NCBI GenBank assembly: GCA_963837165.1
Contig: CAWIMD010000004.1
Span: forward strand, 124,001-188,000
Reading direction: 5' to 3'
Origin: JAENWD01 sp963837165
GTDB taxonomy: Bacteria > Acidobacteriota > Vicinamibacteria > Vicinamibacterales > JAENWD01
Length of the DNA: 64,000 bases
In this document: in pieces, positions 54,409-63,661 of the stretch
How positions within the stretch are numbered: position 1 is the first letter of the stretch
How the letters are laid out: every line of letters begins with the position of its first letter
Translations under genes and position numbers: made by a program
The notes under the pieces: model-generated
The model's database searches: none
Seen by the model: only the letters and a program-made list of their open reading frames with translations
Told to the model about the DNA's origin: nothing

Positions 54409-56379
54409 ATGGCACCGGTGCGCAGCAACACGAACTCTCGAGAAGCCGGCAGTATCCCCACGGCACCGGAGGCGCCGCCGCCCGCTCCCGACGGGCGCGG
54501 CCGCGCGAGCGCCGCCTACACGTGGGGCGTCATCCTGCTCGGCGCGATCGTCGCCGCAGTCTCGGTGCGCGCGCTCGTGCTCCACCCGGTCGGTCACGAG
54601 TGGCTGTTCCTGCTCGGGCTCACGGTGGCGAGCGGCATGGCCACGCTGCGCGTCCCCGGGATGCCCATCAGCTTCTCGATTTCCGACATCTTCAGCATCG
54701 CCTCCGCCCTGCTCTTCGGCCCCTCCGCCGGCGCGGTGACCGCCGCTCTCGACGGGCTCGTCCTCTCGCTTCGGATGTCCACCAGCCGCCGATCGGCGCC
54801 GCGCATCGCGTTCAACGCCTCGGCGCCCGCCATTGCCACCTGGGTCGCGGCACAGGTCTTCGGGCTGCTGGCCGGCCCCGACCCCGGCGCGCCGGGGCCC
54901 CTCGCCGCGCTGCGCCTGCTGGCATCGCTGACGGCGTTCGGCGCGCTCGACTACGGCCTGAACACGGGCCTGGTCGCCGCCGCCGTCAGCCTCGATCGCG
55001 CCGTGTCGGTGGCGAAGGTCTGGCGGCAGCACTTCTCCGGTCTCTGGCTCAACTACCTCGGCGCGGTCTTCGGAGGCATGCTCGTGATGCTGCTGGCGAG
55101 GCTGCACGCCGCCGACGTCATCGTCCTGCTCACGCCGCTCCCCGTGATCCTCTACATGGCGTTCAGGCACTCGGTGGGCCGGACGCACGACCAGATCGCC
55201 CACCTGGGCAAGGTGAATCGCGTATACATGGGCGCGATCGAGGCGCTGGCGCAGGCCGTGGACGCCAAGGATCAGGTCACGCACGACCACGTCCGCCGCG
55301 TGCAGACCCGATCGGTGGAGCTCGCGCGGGCCCTGGGCGTGGAGGACGAGGCGGAGGTGCAGGCCATCAGGGCGGCGTCCCTGCTGCACGACGTGGGGAA
55401 GCTCGCCATCCCCGAGCACATCCTGAACAAGCCCGGCCGGCTGACGGCGGCCGAGTACCAGATCATGAAGCGCCACGCGCCCATCGGCGCCGACATCCTG
55501 TCGGTCATCGACTTCCCCTATCCGGTCGCCCCGATCGTCCGGCATCATCACGAGAGCTGGGACGGCACGGGCTACCCGGACGGCCTGGCAGGCGACACCA
55601 TTCCCATCGGCGCGCGCATCCTCTCCGTCGTCGACTGCTTCGACGCCCTCACGTCGGACCGGCCGTACCGCCCGCGGATGGAGGATGCCGAGGCGCTGCA
55701 GGTGCTGGCCGACCGCAAGGGGACCATGTACAATCCGCGCGTCGTCGACGCGTTCTTCGCGTTTCAGGGTCTCGACGCGGTGCCCGCGCCCGCGGCCGGC
55801 TCCGGGACACCCGCGCGCGTGCAATCGCCCGGCGCCTCCGACCCGGATGCCTCGGCCCTCCACGAGCTCCGCACCTTCTTCACCCTGGGCCGGGCCGCCG
55901 GCCGCGCCGACGCGCTGGCGCCCACGCGGCTTGCCGATCTCGTCTGGACCCATCTTGGCGCGCACCTGCCGCAGGCCGTCCTGGTCGTGTATCTGTACGT
56001 GCCCGATGACGATGCGATCCAGGCCGTGTGCGAGGCGGGCGCGCTGCCCTCGGGACTGCGGCCGGGCTCCCGCCTCAGGCTTGGCGATCGCCTGAGCGGG
56101 TGGGTCGGGGCGACGGGCGAGACGGTCGTGAACTCCGATGCCCGGCTCGATCTCGACGAAGCCGTCCGGGAGCGGTCGCCGCTGCGCAGCGCGCTCTCGG
56201 TGCCGGTGCGGTCCGACGATCGGCTGATCGGCGTCCTGAGCGTCTACACCTGTGAGGTCGACGGCTTCGCCCAGTCGCATCGACGTCTGCTGGTCGCCGC
56301 CGCGCATGCGCTGGCCTCGCTGCCGCCGGAGGCCGTGTCGATCCAGTCGTCGCCGCGGGGCGCGCGCCGGGTGTCCTGA
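54409..56379 (+). CDS. Membrane HD-GYP phosphodiesterase with GAF domain
   Basis: 656 residues. A proline-rich start is followed by about seven membrane segments (residues 38-255), in a MASE-like layout with ISFSISDIFSIASALLFGP as a typical block. The HD-GYP domain occupies about 280-440: DHVRRVQTRSVEL, the HD in LLHDVGKLAIP, HHHESWDGTGYPDGL with the GYP motif, and RILSVVDCFDALTSDRPYRP. A GAF domain follows at about 480-640. HD-GYP enzymes hydrolyse c-di-GMP. It complements the GGDEF cyclase at 48534. It is transcribed toward the subtilase gene, with a possible terminator between. Confidence 0.93.
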   Translation: MAPVRSNTNSREAGSIPTAPEAPPPAPDGRGRASAAYTWGVILLGAIVAAVSVRALVLHPVGHEWLFLLGLTVASGMATLRVPGMPISFSISDIFSIASALLFGPSAGAVTAALDGLVLSLRMSTSRRSAPRIAFNASAPAIATWVAAQVFGLLAGPDPGAPGPLAALRLLASLTAFGALDYGLNTGLVAAAVSLDRAVSVAKVWRQHFSGLWLNYLGAVFGGMLVMLLARLHAADVIVLLTPLPVILYMAFRHSVGRTHDQIAHLGKVNRVYMGAIEALAQAVDAKDQVTHDHVRRVQTRSVELARALGVEDEAEVQAIRAASLLHDVGKLAIPEHILNKPGRLTAAEYQIMKRHAPIGADILSVIDFPYPVAPIVRHHHESWDGTGYPDGLAGDTIPIGARILSVVDCFDALTSDRPYRPRMEDAEALQVLADRKGTMYNPRVVDAFFAFQGLDAVPAPAAGSGTPARVQSPGASDPDASALHELRTFFTLGRAAGRADALAPTRLADLVWTHLGAHLPQAVLVVYLYVPDDDAIQAVCEAGALPSGLRPGSRLRLGDRLSGWVGATGETVVNSDARLDLDEAVRERSPLRSALSVPVRSDDRLIGVLSVYTCEVDGFAQSHRRLLVAAAHALASLPPEAVSIQSSPRGARRVS

Positions 56380-56504
56380 AACGGCACATTCGCTGCGATC
56401 GACGGTACACGGGCCAGTAACCCATTGGGTGTTCGTGCCTTACGGCCTGAGGCGCACGCCGTCGCGTCCCAGCCTGGAACACGGCGGCGTTCTGGCGCGT
56501 CGCC

Positions 56505-56525
56505 CGCGGCTCCCCGCGATTTTTT
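56505..56525 (+). terminator. Rho-independent terminator candidate after the HD-GYP gene
   Basis: Stem CGCGG/CCGCG (56505-56509 and 56514-56518) with loop CTCC is followed by A and six T. The stem is short (five pairs), so termination may be partial. The rest of the 270-base gap to the subtilase shows no recognised element. Confidence 0.45.
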
Positions 56526-56649
56526 CCCCAAGTTGCTGAGCCGCGGGAATTTCCCCGACTGCTCGGTTCCCCATTGGCCGAGTGGCTGCGTGTTTGCTCT
56601 GCAGCCCGGCGCACGATCCGGATCGGCCGGGCGTGTCGACATCTGCGCC

Positions 56650-58548
56650 ATGACAATGAAGCCGAGAGTTTCGACGCTCCGTACGCTCGCGCTCTGCGCG
56701 GGCCTCATGCTCGTCCTCCCGGTGGCCGCTCCCTCGAGCCTGCCAGGCTCGTCGGTCTCTGCCGCGGAACGGGACGCCCGCCGCGAGCTGCGGCTGGACG
56801 CGACGCTGCGCGCGCTCGTCGCGCGCCACGAGCAGGCGCCGCAGCGCGTGATCATTCGCGTGCGGCCCGGCGGCGAGGCCGCACTGAAGCGCACGCTCTC
56901 GGCGCTCGGCGGCCGGGTCGTCAGCGAGCACGGGTCGATTGGCGCGGTGACGGCCATCGTGGGCGGCGGCGATCTCGGCGCGCTCGCCGATCTCGACTCG
57001 ACGCTGTCGGTCTCGGCCGACGCCATCGTCCGGCCCTCGAGCCTGCTCGGCTTGCTCACGAGCGTCACAAGCAGCCTGCTCGAGACGGTCGCGGACGTCA
57101 TCCTGCCTGGCGGCGCGGACACCTCGGGGCCCGCCGTGCCCCCATCGGTCCTCCGCGCCACGCTGGGCGTCGAGGGTTCGTCGTTGACCGGTCGCGGGGT
57201 CGGGGTTGCCGTGATCGATTCGGGGGTCGAGATGTCCGCGGAGTTCCGCGGACGGATCGCGGCGTTCTACGACATGACCGGCGGCCGCACCGTCGCCACC
57301 GCGCCCTTCGACGATTTCGGGCACGGCACGCACGTAGCCGGCACGATTGCCGGCTCGGGCGCGCTGTCGCAGCGGAACGCGTATCACGGGCTCGCGCCCG
57401 AGGTGAGCCTGATCGTGCTCAAGGTGCTGGACAAGAACGGCGCCGGGTACACGAGCGACGTCATCCGCGCGATCGACTTCGCCGTGGACAATCGCGAGCG
57501 GTTCGGGATCTCGATCATCAATCTCTCGCTCGGCCATCCGATCGCGGCGCCCGCCGGGGCCGATCCGCTCGTGCAGGCGGTCGAGCGCGCGTCGCGCGCC
57601 GGGCTGATCGTGGTCGTGGCGGCGGGCAACCAGGGCACGAACCCGGACACGGGTCTTCCCGGATATGCGGGAATCACCTCGCCGGGCAACGCGCCGTCGG
57701 CCATCACCGTCGGAGCCGCGCGGACCGGGGACACGGTCACCAGGAGCGACGACCGCATTCCGGACTACAGCTCGGCCGGGCCGACCTGGTACGACGCCTA
57801 CGTCAAGCCGGACGTCGTCTCGCCAGGCCACAACGTCGTGGCGGTGGCCGCCAAGCAGGGGACGCTCTACAAGACGTACCCGCAACTGAAGGCGGACGAT
57901 CCCGATTACATGCGCCTGAGCGGCACGAGCATGGCGACCGCGGTCACCAGCGGCTCAATCGCGCTCCTGCTCGAGGCCAACCGCACCGCCAATCCCGGCC
58001 GGCCGGCGCTGACAGCCAACGCCGTCAAGGCCATCCTGCAGTACACGTCCGTCGGCATCCACAACGACCTCGGGATCGAGTACGACCCGCTGCGGAAGGG
58101 CGCGGGCGCGCTGAACGGGAAGGGCGCGATCCAGATGGCGCAGGCGGTCGACACGTCGGTGCCCGTCGGCGCGCCGTGGCTCACGTTCGCGCCGTCGCCG
58201 TGGACGAGCATCGGCGGCGAGTCGATGGCGTGGAACCAGGGCGTCATCTGGGGCAGCGCGGTCATCTGGGGCAGCACGACGTCGGTGAACGAGACCGCGT
58301 GGGGCTCGGCGGTGATCTGGGGCAGCAACGTCACCTGGGGCAGCGCGGTCATCTGGGGCAGCAACCTCGTGTGGACGGAGCCCGACTCCTGGGCCGACGC
58401 GGTCATCTGGGGCAGCGACTCGATCGGGCAGACCGACGGCAGCGCCGTGATCTGGGGCAGCACGTCGGGCATGACGGAGTCGAATACCGCGTGGCAGGAC
58501 GTGGGCGGGTCGTCGACGGAGGCGACGGCGGCCAGCGTGACGCCGTAG
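56650..58548 (+). CDS. Secreted S8 subtilisin-like serine protease with C-terminal VIWGS repeats
   Basis: 632 residues from the ATG giving MTMKPRVSTLRTLALCAG, with a signal peptide. A pro-domain (VIIRVRPGGEAALKR, SIGAVTAIVGG) ends before the S8 catalytic domain at about 185-490: Asp in VAVIDSGVE, His in FGHGTHVAGT, the oxyanion Asn region in VVVAAGNQGT, and Ser in SGTSMATAVTSG. Residues about 525-605 contain repeats of AVIWGS/NVTWGS, about eight copies of a 15-18-base DNA unit (GTCATCTGGGGCAGC). The repeats are rich in Trp, Gly and Ser and probably form an extended surface or anchoring domain. The enzyme acts outside the cytoplasm. Confidence 0.94.
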   Translation: MTMKPRVSTLRTLALCAGLMLVLPVAAPSSLPGSSVSAAERDARRELRLDATLRALVARHEQAPQRVIIRVRPGGEAALKRTLSALGGRVVSEHGSIGAVTAIVGGGDLGALADLDSTLSVSADAIVRPSSLLGLLTSVTSSLLETVADVILPGGADTSGPAVPPSVLRATLGVEGSSLTGRGVGVAVIDSGVEMSAEFRGRIAAFYDMTGGRTVATAPFDDFGHGTHVAGTIAGSGALSQRNAYHGLAPEVSLIVLKVLDKNGAGYTSDVIRAIDFAVDNRERFGISIINLSLGHPIAAPAGADPLVQAVERASRAGLIVVVAAGNQGTNPDTGLPGYAGITSPGNAPSAITVGAARTGDTVTRSDDRIPDYSSAGPTWYDAYVKPDVVSPGHNVVAVAAKQGTLYKTYPQLKADDPDYMRLSGTSMATAVTSGSIALLLEANRTANPGRPALTANAVKAILQYTSVGIHNDLGIEYDPLRKGAGALNGKGAIQMAQAVDTSVPVGAPWLTFAPSPWTSIGGESMAWNQGVIWGSAVIWGSTTSVNETAWGSAVIWGSNVTWGSAVIWGSNLVWTEPDSWADAVIWGSDSIGQTDGSAVIWGSTSGMTESNTAWQDVGGSSTEATAASVTP

Positions 58549-58589
58549 GAGCGGGACGCCAGCCCTCTGCGTGCGTCGAGTCGTGCGAC

Positions 58590-59723
58590 TTACCTGGCGA
58601 GCGACTTCGCGACCGCCGTCATCGCCCTGGTCGCCCGGGGCCAGCCGGCGTAGAAACCCAAGTGGGTCACCGCCTCGGCAATCTGTCCCGGCGTCAGGCC
58701 GCTGTCGAGGCCCCGGCGCACGTAGGCCTCGAGCTGGTCGTCGTCTCCCATGGCGGCGAGCGCGACGATGGTGACCAGGCTCCGATCCCGCAGCGATAGA
58801 TCGGGCCGGCGCCACAGGTCGTCGAAGACCACGTCGTTGGTGAGCTGCACGAACTTCGGCGCAACGGCTCCGAATTCATCGCTCAGGGTCCTGGCCCGTG
58901 CCGCGTCCGAGGCGGGAACGGGAAGCGGAGGGTTCGTGGCACGCAGCGCCGCCGTGTCGACGTTCCTCGTGGTGTACACCCGATCGTAGGCGTCGAGCGC
59001 CGCGACCGCGTTCGGCCATCCGCAGTAGACCGCCAGGTGCGCCAGTAGACCCGAGGCCTCGCTCGGCATCAGACCGTTGTCGAGCGCCCGGCCCAGGTGG
59101 CCCGCCAGCGGCGCCGTCTTTCCAAGCGCGATCAGGGCGGTGACGGTGACCAGGCTGCGATCGCGTGGTGACAGCTCGGGCCGCTGCCACACGTCGCCGT
59201 ACAGCACGTCATCGGTGAGCGCCGCCAGGCCGGGCGCGACCCGCGGCTGAACGTCTCCCGAAGGCCTCGGTGACCGGACCTGGCCTTGCGCTGGTGCCTG
59301 GGGGGTACCGCTGTTGTATTGCTCGTCGGTCACCTGTTCCATCCACTGCACCCTCGTGCCATCGCGCTGCTCGGTGATCGCGACGTGCGTCATGGCGGCC
59401 TGCGGCGACGCGCCATGCCAGTGCTTCTGGCCGGCCGGGATCTGGACGACGTCCCCGGCGTGAATCTCCTCGATGGGGCCACCCCATAACTGGACGCGGC
59501 CAGTGCCGTCGGTGACGATCAGGATCTGGCCTCGGGGATGCGAATGCCACGCCGTCCGGGCGCCGGCCTCGAATGTGACGCTCCCGCCACTGGCGTCTGA
59601 GGGGGCGAGCGCCTCAAAGAGCATCTCCACACGAACCTGACCGGTGAAATGCGCCGACGGTGCCGTGACGACGGGGCGTGCGCCGCCTCGGGTAATGACC
59701 AGTGTCTGAGCCTCCGTGGGCAC
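58590..59723 (-). CDS. Cupin plus two carboxymuconolactone decarboxylase-like domains
   Basis: 377 residues from a GTG. Residues 1-125 form a cupin domain: EAGARTAWHSHPRGQILIV and GDVVQIPAGQKHWHGASP hold the metal-binding His residues. Two CMD repeats follow (YGDVWQRPELSPRDRSLVTVTALIALG about 170, and FDDLWRRPDLSLRDRSLVTIVALAAMG about 310). CMD proteins of this kind have few or no redox cysteines; no C-x-x-C is seen. It lies after the alpha/beta hydrolase gene on the same strand, and the two gene ends overlap in the current sequence. Its reaction is unknown; a lactone or aromatic pathway is possible. Confidence 0.88.
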   Translation of the reverse strand: MPTEAQTLVITRGGARPVVTAPSAHFTGQVRVEMLFEALAPSDASGGSVTFEAGARTAWHSHPRGQILIVTDGTGRVQLWGGPIEEIHAGDVVQIPAGQKHWHGASPQAAMTHVAITEQRDGTRVQWMEQVTDEQYNSGTPQAPAQGQVRSPRPSGDVQPRVAPGLAALTDDVLYGDVWQRPELSPRDRSLVTVTALIALGKTAPLAGHLGRALDNGLMPSEASGLLAHLAVYCGWPNAVAALDAYDRVYTTRNVDTAALRATNPPLPVPASDAARARTLSDEFGAVAPKFVQLTNDVVFDDLWRRPDLSLRDRSLVTIVALAAMGDDDQLEAYVRRGLDSGLTPGQIAEAVTHLGFYAGWPRATRAMTAVAKSLAR

Positions 59724-60835
59724 CGAGGAAGGTTCACTTCACTCCGCCTGCCGACGCGCTCGTCGATCCACTTCAGGATCAGATCGGCGATCTGCAGGTT
59801 GTTCCTGTCCTGCATGATCATGTGGCTGTTGCCGTGGATGCCGGTCTCGGCGGGGCTGAGCATCTCGGCTTGCCCCCCGGCTGCCTTGACGCGGCCGATC
59901 AGGGCCTGGCACGCCTCGAAACGGTCCTGCCAGGTCGGCAGCGTCGGAAGACCTGTCGGGTTGGCCCGGTGATCGCCGAAGACGACCAGGATTGGCACCG
60001 TTGCGAGGCTGGCGATCTGCTCGGGGGTGTACTCGGGGCAGCGGCCCGGCTCGACGAGCACCAGGCCTTTCGTCACGGCGGGGTTCAGCAGGGCGGCTTC
60101 CAGCGGAAACGACCCGGACTGCGAGTGTCCCATCAATACGGCGCCCTTCAACTGAGCGGCGAGATCCGACAACGCCTTGATCGTGGGCGTGGGCGTGGGG
60201 ATGCCGCCGAAACTGACGTCCGGCACGCCCTGCTTCGCGAGCTCGTCCGCCGCCTCCACCGGGAACTGGCTGTCCGGGAACGGCTGGCCGGGGGTCAGTC
60301 CGAATCGGAAGTTGGGCCATATGCCCTCGTCGCTGAATCGCAGCCAGAGGGGCTGCTTCGCCGGCGGCGTCGTTCCCGCGCGCACGTCGTTGAAGATGGC
60401 TTGATTGAAGCCCGATCGCCCCCGGCCGACCTGGTCGGGGACGTACACGGGATGGCCCTTGCGGACGAAGTACTCGTCCCACCCCATGCGTCCGTCCGGC
60501 GTCGTCTCCCATGACTTGCCGGTCAGGGTCGCGCCATGGACCATCACCACCGGCACGTTCCCATCACCGCCCTGCGGCACCATGAACCGCACGTACATCT
60601 GGTTGACGGCGATGTGCCCCGCGGGACCGAGGTCGCCCAGCTCCACCTTCGTCTGGTCGGCCTTCTCGCCGCCGACGAAGAAACTACCCTGCGCTTTCAG
60701 CACCAGCGGCGTGTCGGGGGTCTGCACGTCCTCCAGGGCCTGCGCCATCACGCCGCCGGCCATGGCAAGCACGCCGAGGATGACAGCGGCGAGAGTGGTG
60801 ACTCTGCGCCATGCCGGGAGTCGCTGACGTTCCAT
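59519..60835 (-). CDS. Secreted alpha/beta hydrolase
   Basis: 438 residues as read, from the ATG giving MERQRLPAWRRVTTLAAVILG, with a signal peptide to about residue 32. VVMVHGATLTGKSWETTPDGR is the oxyanion region, VLMGHSQSGSFPLEAAL has the nucleophile Ser in GHSQSG, and ETGIHGNSHMIMQDRNN carries the candidate catalytic His. The fold should end at LKWIDERVGRR near 59750. The 75 residues after that read through into the next gene and look unnatural (RCPRRLRHWSLPEAAHAP). TGA codons stand in the other frames at 59741 and 59736, so a single-base error probably hides the true stop. Confidence 0.82.
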   Translation of the reverse strand: MERQRLPAWRRVTTLAAVILGVLAMAGGVMAQALEDVQTPDTPLVLKAQGSFFVGGEKADQTKVELGDLGPAGHIAVNQMYVRFMVPQGGDGNVPVVMVHGATLTGKSWETTPDGRMGWDEYFVRKGHPVYVPDQVGRGRSGFNQAIFNDVRAGTTPPAKQPLWLRFSDEGIWPNFRFGLTPGQPFPDSQFPVEAADELAKQGVPDVSFGGIPTPTPTIKALSDLAAQLKGAVLMGHSQSGSFPLEAALLNPAVTKGLVLVEPGRCPEYTPEQIASLATVPILVVFGDHRANPTGLPTLPTWQDRFEACQALIGRVKAAGGQAEMLSPAETGIHGNSHMIMQDRNNLQIADLILKWIDERVGRRSEVNLPRCPRRLRHWSLPEAAHAPSSRHRRRISPVRFVWRCSLRRSPPQTPVAGASHSRPAPGRRGIRIPEARS

Positions 60836-60861
60836 GGGTCTCTCCTCGCCCTGGGGGGCGA

Positions 60862-63192
60862 TCAGGCCTTCAAGAGCGCCTGGACGTACGCGGGCTTGAG
60901 CGGGAACCGCCGCAGCACCTTGCCGGTGGCGTCGTGGAGCGCCGCCGCGATCGCCGGCGCGGCGAGGGCGTTGGCGGCCTCGGAGCCTCCGCCGTACCTG
61001 CCGACCTCGGGATTGTGGAGCAGCACCACCTTGATCTCGGGAATGTCGGCCATGGTCGCAATCGGATAGGAACGCCAGTCGTTCTGGGTGATGCCGCTCT
61101 CGTCGAACGTCACCTCCTCGAAGAGCGCGTGGCTGATACCCATCACCGCGCCGCCCTCCACCTGCCGCTTGAGCTGGACGGGGTTGATGACGATGCCGGG
61201 GTCGACGGCCACCGTGTACTTCTCCACCACGATCGTGCCCGTGTCGGGCGTGACGGCGATCTCGCACACGCAGGCCCAGTAGGAGGAGCTGCGCTCGAGC
61301 AACGCGACGCCGCGGCCTTTGAGCGGAGCCGATCCGGTCGACCTGGCGTCCGGGCGCGGCGACGGGCGCGCCTCCCAGCCGGACGCCTCCCGGACGGCCT
61401 TCAGCACGCTCTTGACCCGCTCCTCTGTCGCGTGGTCGATGCGGAACTGGATCGGGTCCGCGCCGGCCAGCGCGGCGGCCTCGCTGATGGCCAGCTCGCG
61501 CGGGAAGTTCTGCTGAAACTGCACCGGCGTACGCAGGCTGTGGTTGCGGAGGCCGACGGCGATGGGCGAGGCCTTCTGGCCCACCTGGTAGGTGCCGTGG
61601 GCGCGCTCCAGCACGTGAGGCACCGGAGCGTACACCCAGGGATCGGAGACGGAGTTGTTCGTGGAGTTGATGGGGTCGGAGTGGACGCCGGGCGCCGGCA
61701 TGGTGGGCAGGCCCGCGAGCACCGCGCCGATGGGGCGGTCGTCCTGCATGGCGGGCATGTAGTGGTCCGCCTGGTACGCGGCCAGCGCGCCCTTCTCGTC
61801 GAGGGCGATCTGGACGTCCGAGAAGGCGGCCGATCCCTGCGTGGACCACTGGATGTCATCCGCGCGCATCCACTGCACACGCACGGGCTTGCCGACCGCC
61901 TGCGCCAGGATCACGGCCTCGTCTTCGGCGCCGGCATTGCCGCCGTTCGAGCGCCCGTAGTGACCCGCTCCCGGGTACGCGCGCACGACCACATGATCGG
62001 GCGTGGTGCCGAGCATCATCGCGATCTCGCCGCGCAACTCCTGGGGGTTCTGGCTGCGGGTGTGGACGTACAGCGTGCCGTCCGGCCTGAACTCGGCGAC
62101 AGCGACGGCGGGGCCCATCGGCGCGTGCTTGAGGAAGGGCACCTGGTACGTGGCCCGGTGCGTCTTGCGAGCCGATGCGAGCGCCGGGCCCACGTCGCCC
62201 TTGTTGGCGCGGCCGTTTGCGACCGGCGTGCTGGTCCAATCGGACTCCTCGCGGAGGTGCTCGTAGAGTCTGACGCTGCCCGGCAGGCCCTTCCACTCGC
62301 TCCATTTCGTGCCGGCGGCGACCTGCTCGGCCGCGCCAATCGCTTCCCACCAGTGGGAGCGACGATCCCCACGAGGTTGCCTTCACCACGACCTCGGCGC
62401 CGGGAAACCTGGTCTTGTCGAGTTCGCCGGCCGACACGAGGGTCGAGCTGAGCGTCTTCGGGTGCACCACGCGCGCGTGCAGCATGCCGGGAACGCGCAC
62501 GTCGGTCACCCATGTCTCCCTGGCCGCCACTTTCGAGGCGGTCACGGAGTTCTTGAAGGACTTGCCGATGACGGTGTACTGGCTCACGGGCTTGAGCGGC
62601 GGGTCCCCGACGATGAACAGGCCCATGATGCTGGTCAGCTCGCCGCGGACGGGGATCGTGAGTTCCAACTGTTGGTCCTTGACCAGGGCGCCGTAAGACA
62701 CGCTCTTGCCGCCCCCGCAACGACCCCGTCCTTGACGGAGAGCTGCTCCTTCGGCACGCCAGGCGCGCCGACGCCAGCTCGAGCAGCGCCTGATAGGTGT
62801 AGGCGGCCGCCTTGCGGAGGTTGGGCGTGCCGCGGCCGAGAAAGTCGAAGATACGCCGCCGTCCGGCGTGCGGTCCGTGTCGCCTGGACGACCTCGGTGA
62901 TCGCTTGAAGGGCACGCTAGCTCGTGGACATCTGACGGTAGGCGGTGAAGGAGAGCCTGGCGAAGTCGTTCTTTCCGGTGCGGATCAGGATGGTCTCGTC
63001 CGGGTGGATCTCAATCCAGGAGCCGGGCAGCGTCGGATGAGCGAGTTGTCGAGGACCGGACTGGCGTCTGGGCGTTAAAAGGTCGGGACGCGCAGGCGAA
63101 GCGACGACGAGGGCGCGCCGCTGCAGGAACTGCGGCGCGACAGCGTGGCTCGAAAGAGTCCGCGGCGCTTCGCGTGCGGCTGTATCGCTCAC
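60862..63192 (-). pseudogene. Xanthine dehydrogenase/isoquinoline oxidoreductase-type molybdopterin subunit, multiple frameshifts
   Basis: The C-terminal 490 residues (62340 to 60862) are intact: YPGAGHYGRSNGGNAGAEDEAVIL, VRVQWMRADDIQWSTQGS and VAVDPGIVINPVQLKRQVEGG are typical of the large Mo subunit. Upstream the frame shifts repeatedly; single-base losses are visible near 62350, 62370, 62705, 62765 and in 62840-62930. Each repair restores family-like text (KGNLVGIVAPTEWEAIG, GVPKEQLSVKDGVVAGGGKSV, EVVQGDTDRTPDGG). The start is a GTG at 63192 overlapping the stop of the 2Fe-2S subunit. With many losses falling in runs of the same base, consensus error at the contig end is the simplest cause. 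The enzyme would hydroxylate an aromatic or aldehyde substrate. Confidence 0.82.
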
Positions 63193-63661
63193 CGCTTCGC
63201 ATGAGCGAGCGGCGTGCTGGACGCCTCGATGATGGCAGATACGTGCGCAGCGGCACAGGTGGGGCGACAGCCGGTCGTCGTGAAGGCTGCTTGATCTCCT
63301 CGAGCGTGGGATGGGGCGTACGCTGAGGCTCGTCGCGTGATCATCATGCCGCTCTGGCAGAACCGCACTGCGGAACTGCTCTTCAATCCAGGCTGCTGCA
63401 CGGGTGGAGCGTGCGCGTGCTTTTCCGCGACAGTCCCCGGAGGGGGGCAACCTTCAAGCGTCGTGACTCTTGCGGCACGTCGACAGGGCGTCAGGCAGGA
63501 GCGGGTCTGCTCGCGTCGACCAGGACGGAACAGGCTCCGCACTGCGCGAGGCCGCAGCGAACTGGGGCTGGACGAGGCGCAGCTCGTTGCGGAGGACGTA
63601 CAGCAGCGGCGTCTCGCCGGCACTGGATATCGTGACTGGCTCCGTTCACGTTCAGCGTCAC
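63189..63661 (-). pseudogene. 2Fe-2S subunit of the molybdenum hydroxylase, multiple frameshifts
   Basis: The start is the GTG giving VTLNVNGASHDIQ after an AAGGAGCGAGG ribosome site. Broken pieces in three frames read TPLLYVLRNELRLVQPQF, AACRRAARVTTLEG, VRFCQSGMMIT and AFTTTG-LSPHLCRC-like text, matching the two-cluster subunit of isoquinoline 1-oxidoreductase-type enzymes (C-G-x-C-x-G-x-C and C-G-F-C-x-S-G-M-M). Several cysteine codons are obscured by indels. Its stop TGA overlaps the GTG of the large subunit, a normal coupling for this operon. Confidence 0.7.

Noticed and set aside
56380..56649. A c-di-GMP riboswitch before the subtilase gene
   Set aside because: The gap follows an HD-GYP gene, which makes the idea attractive, but the conserved riboswitch core and its two helices could not be found; only a short terminator-like hairpin is present.
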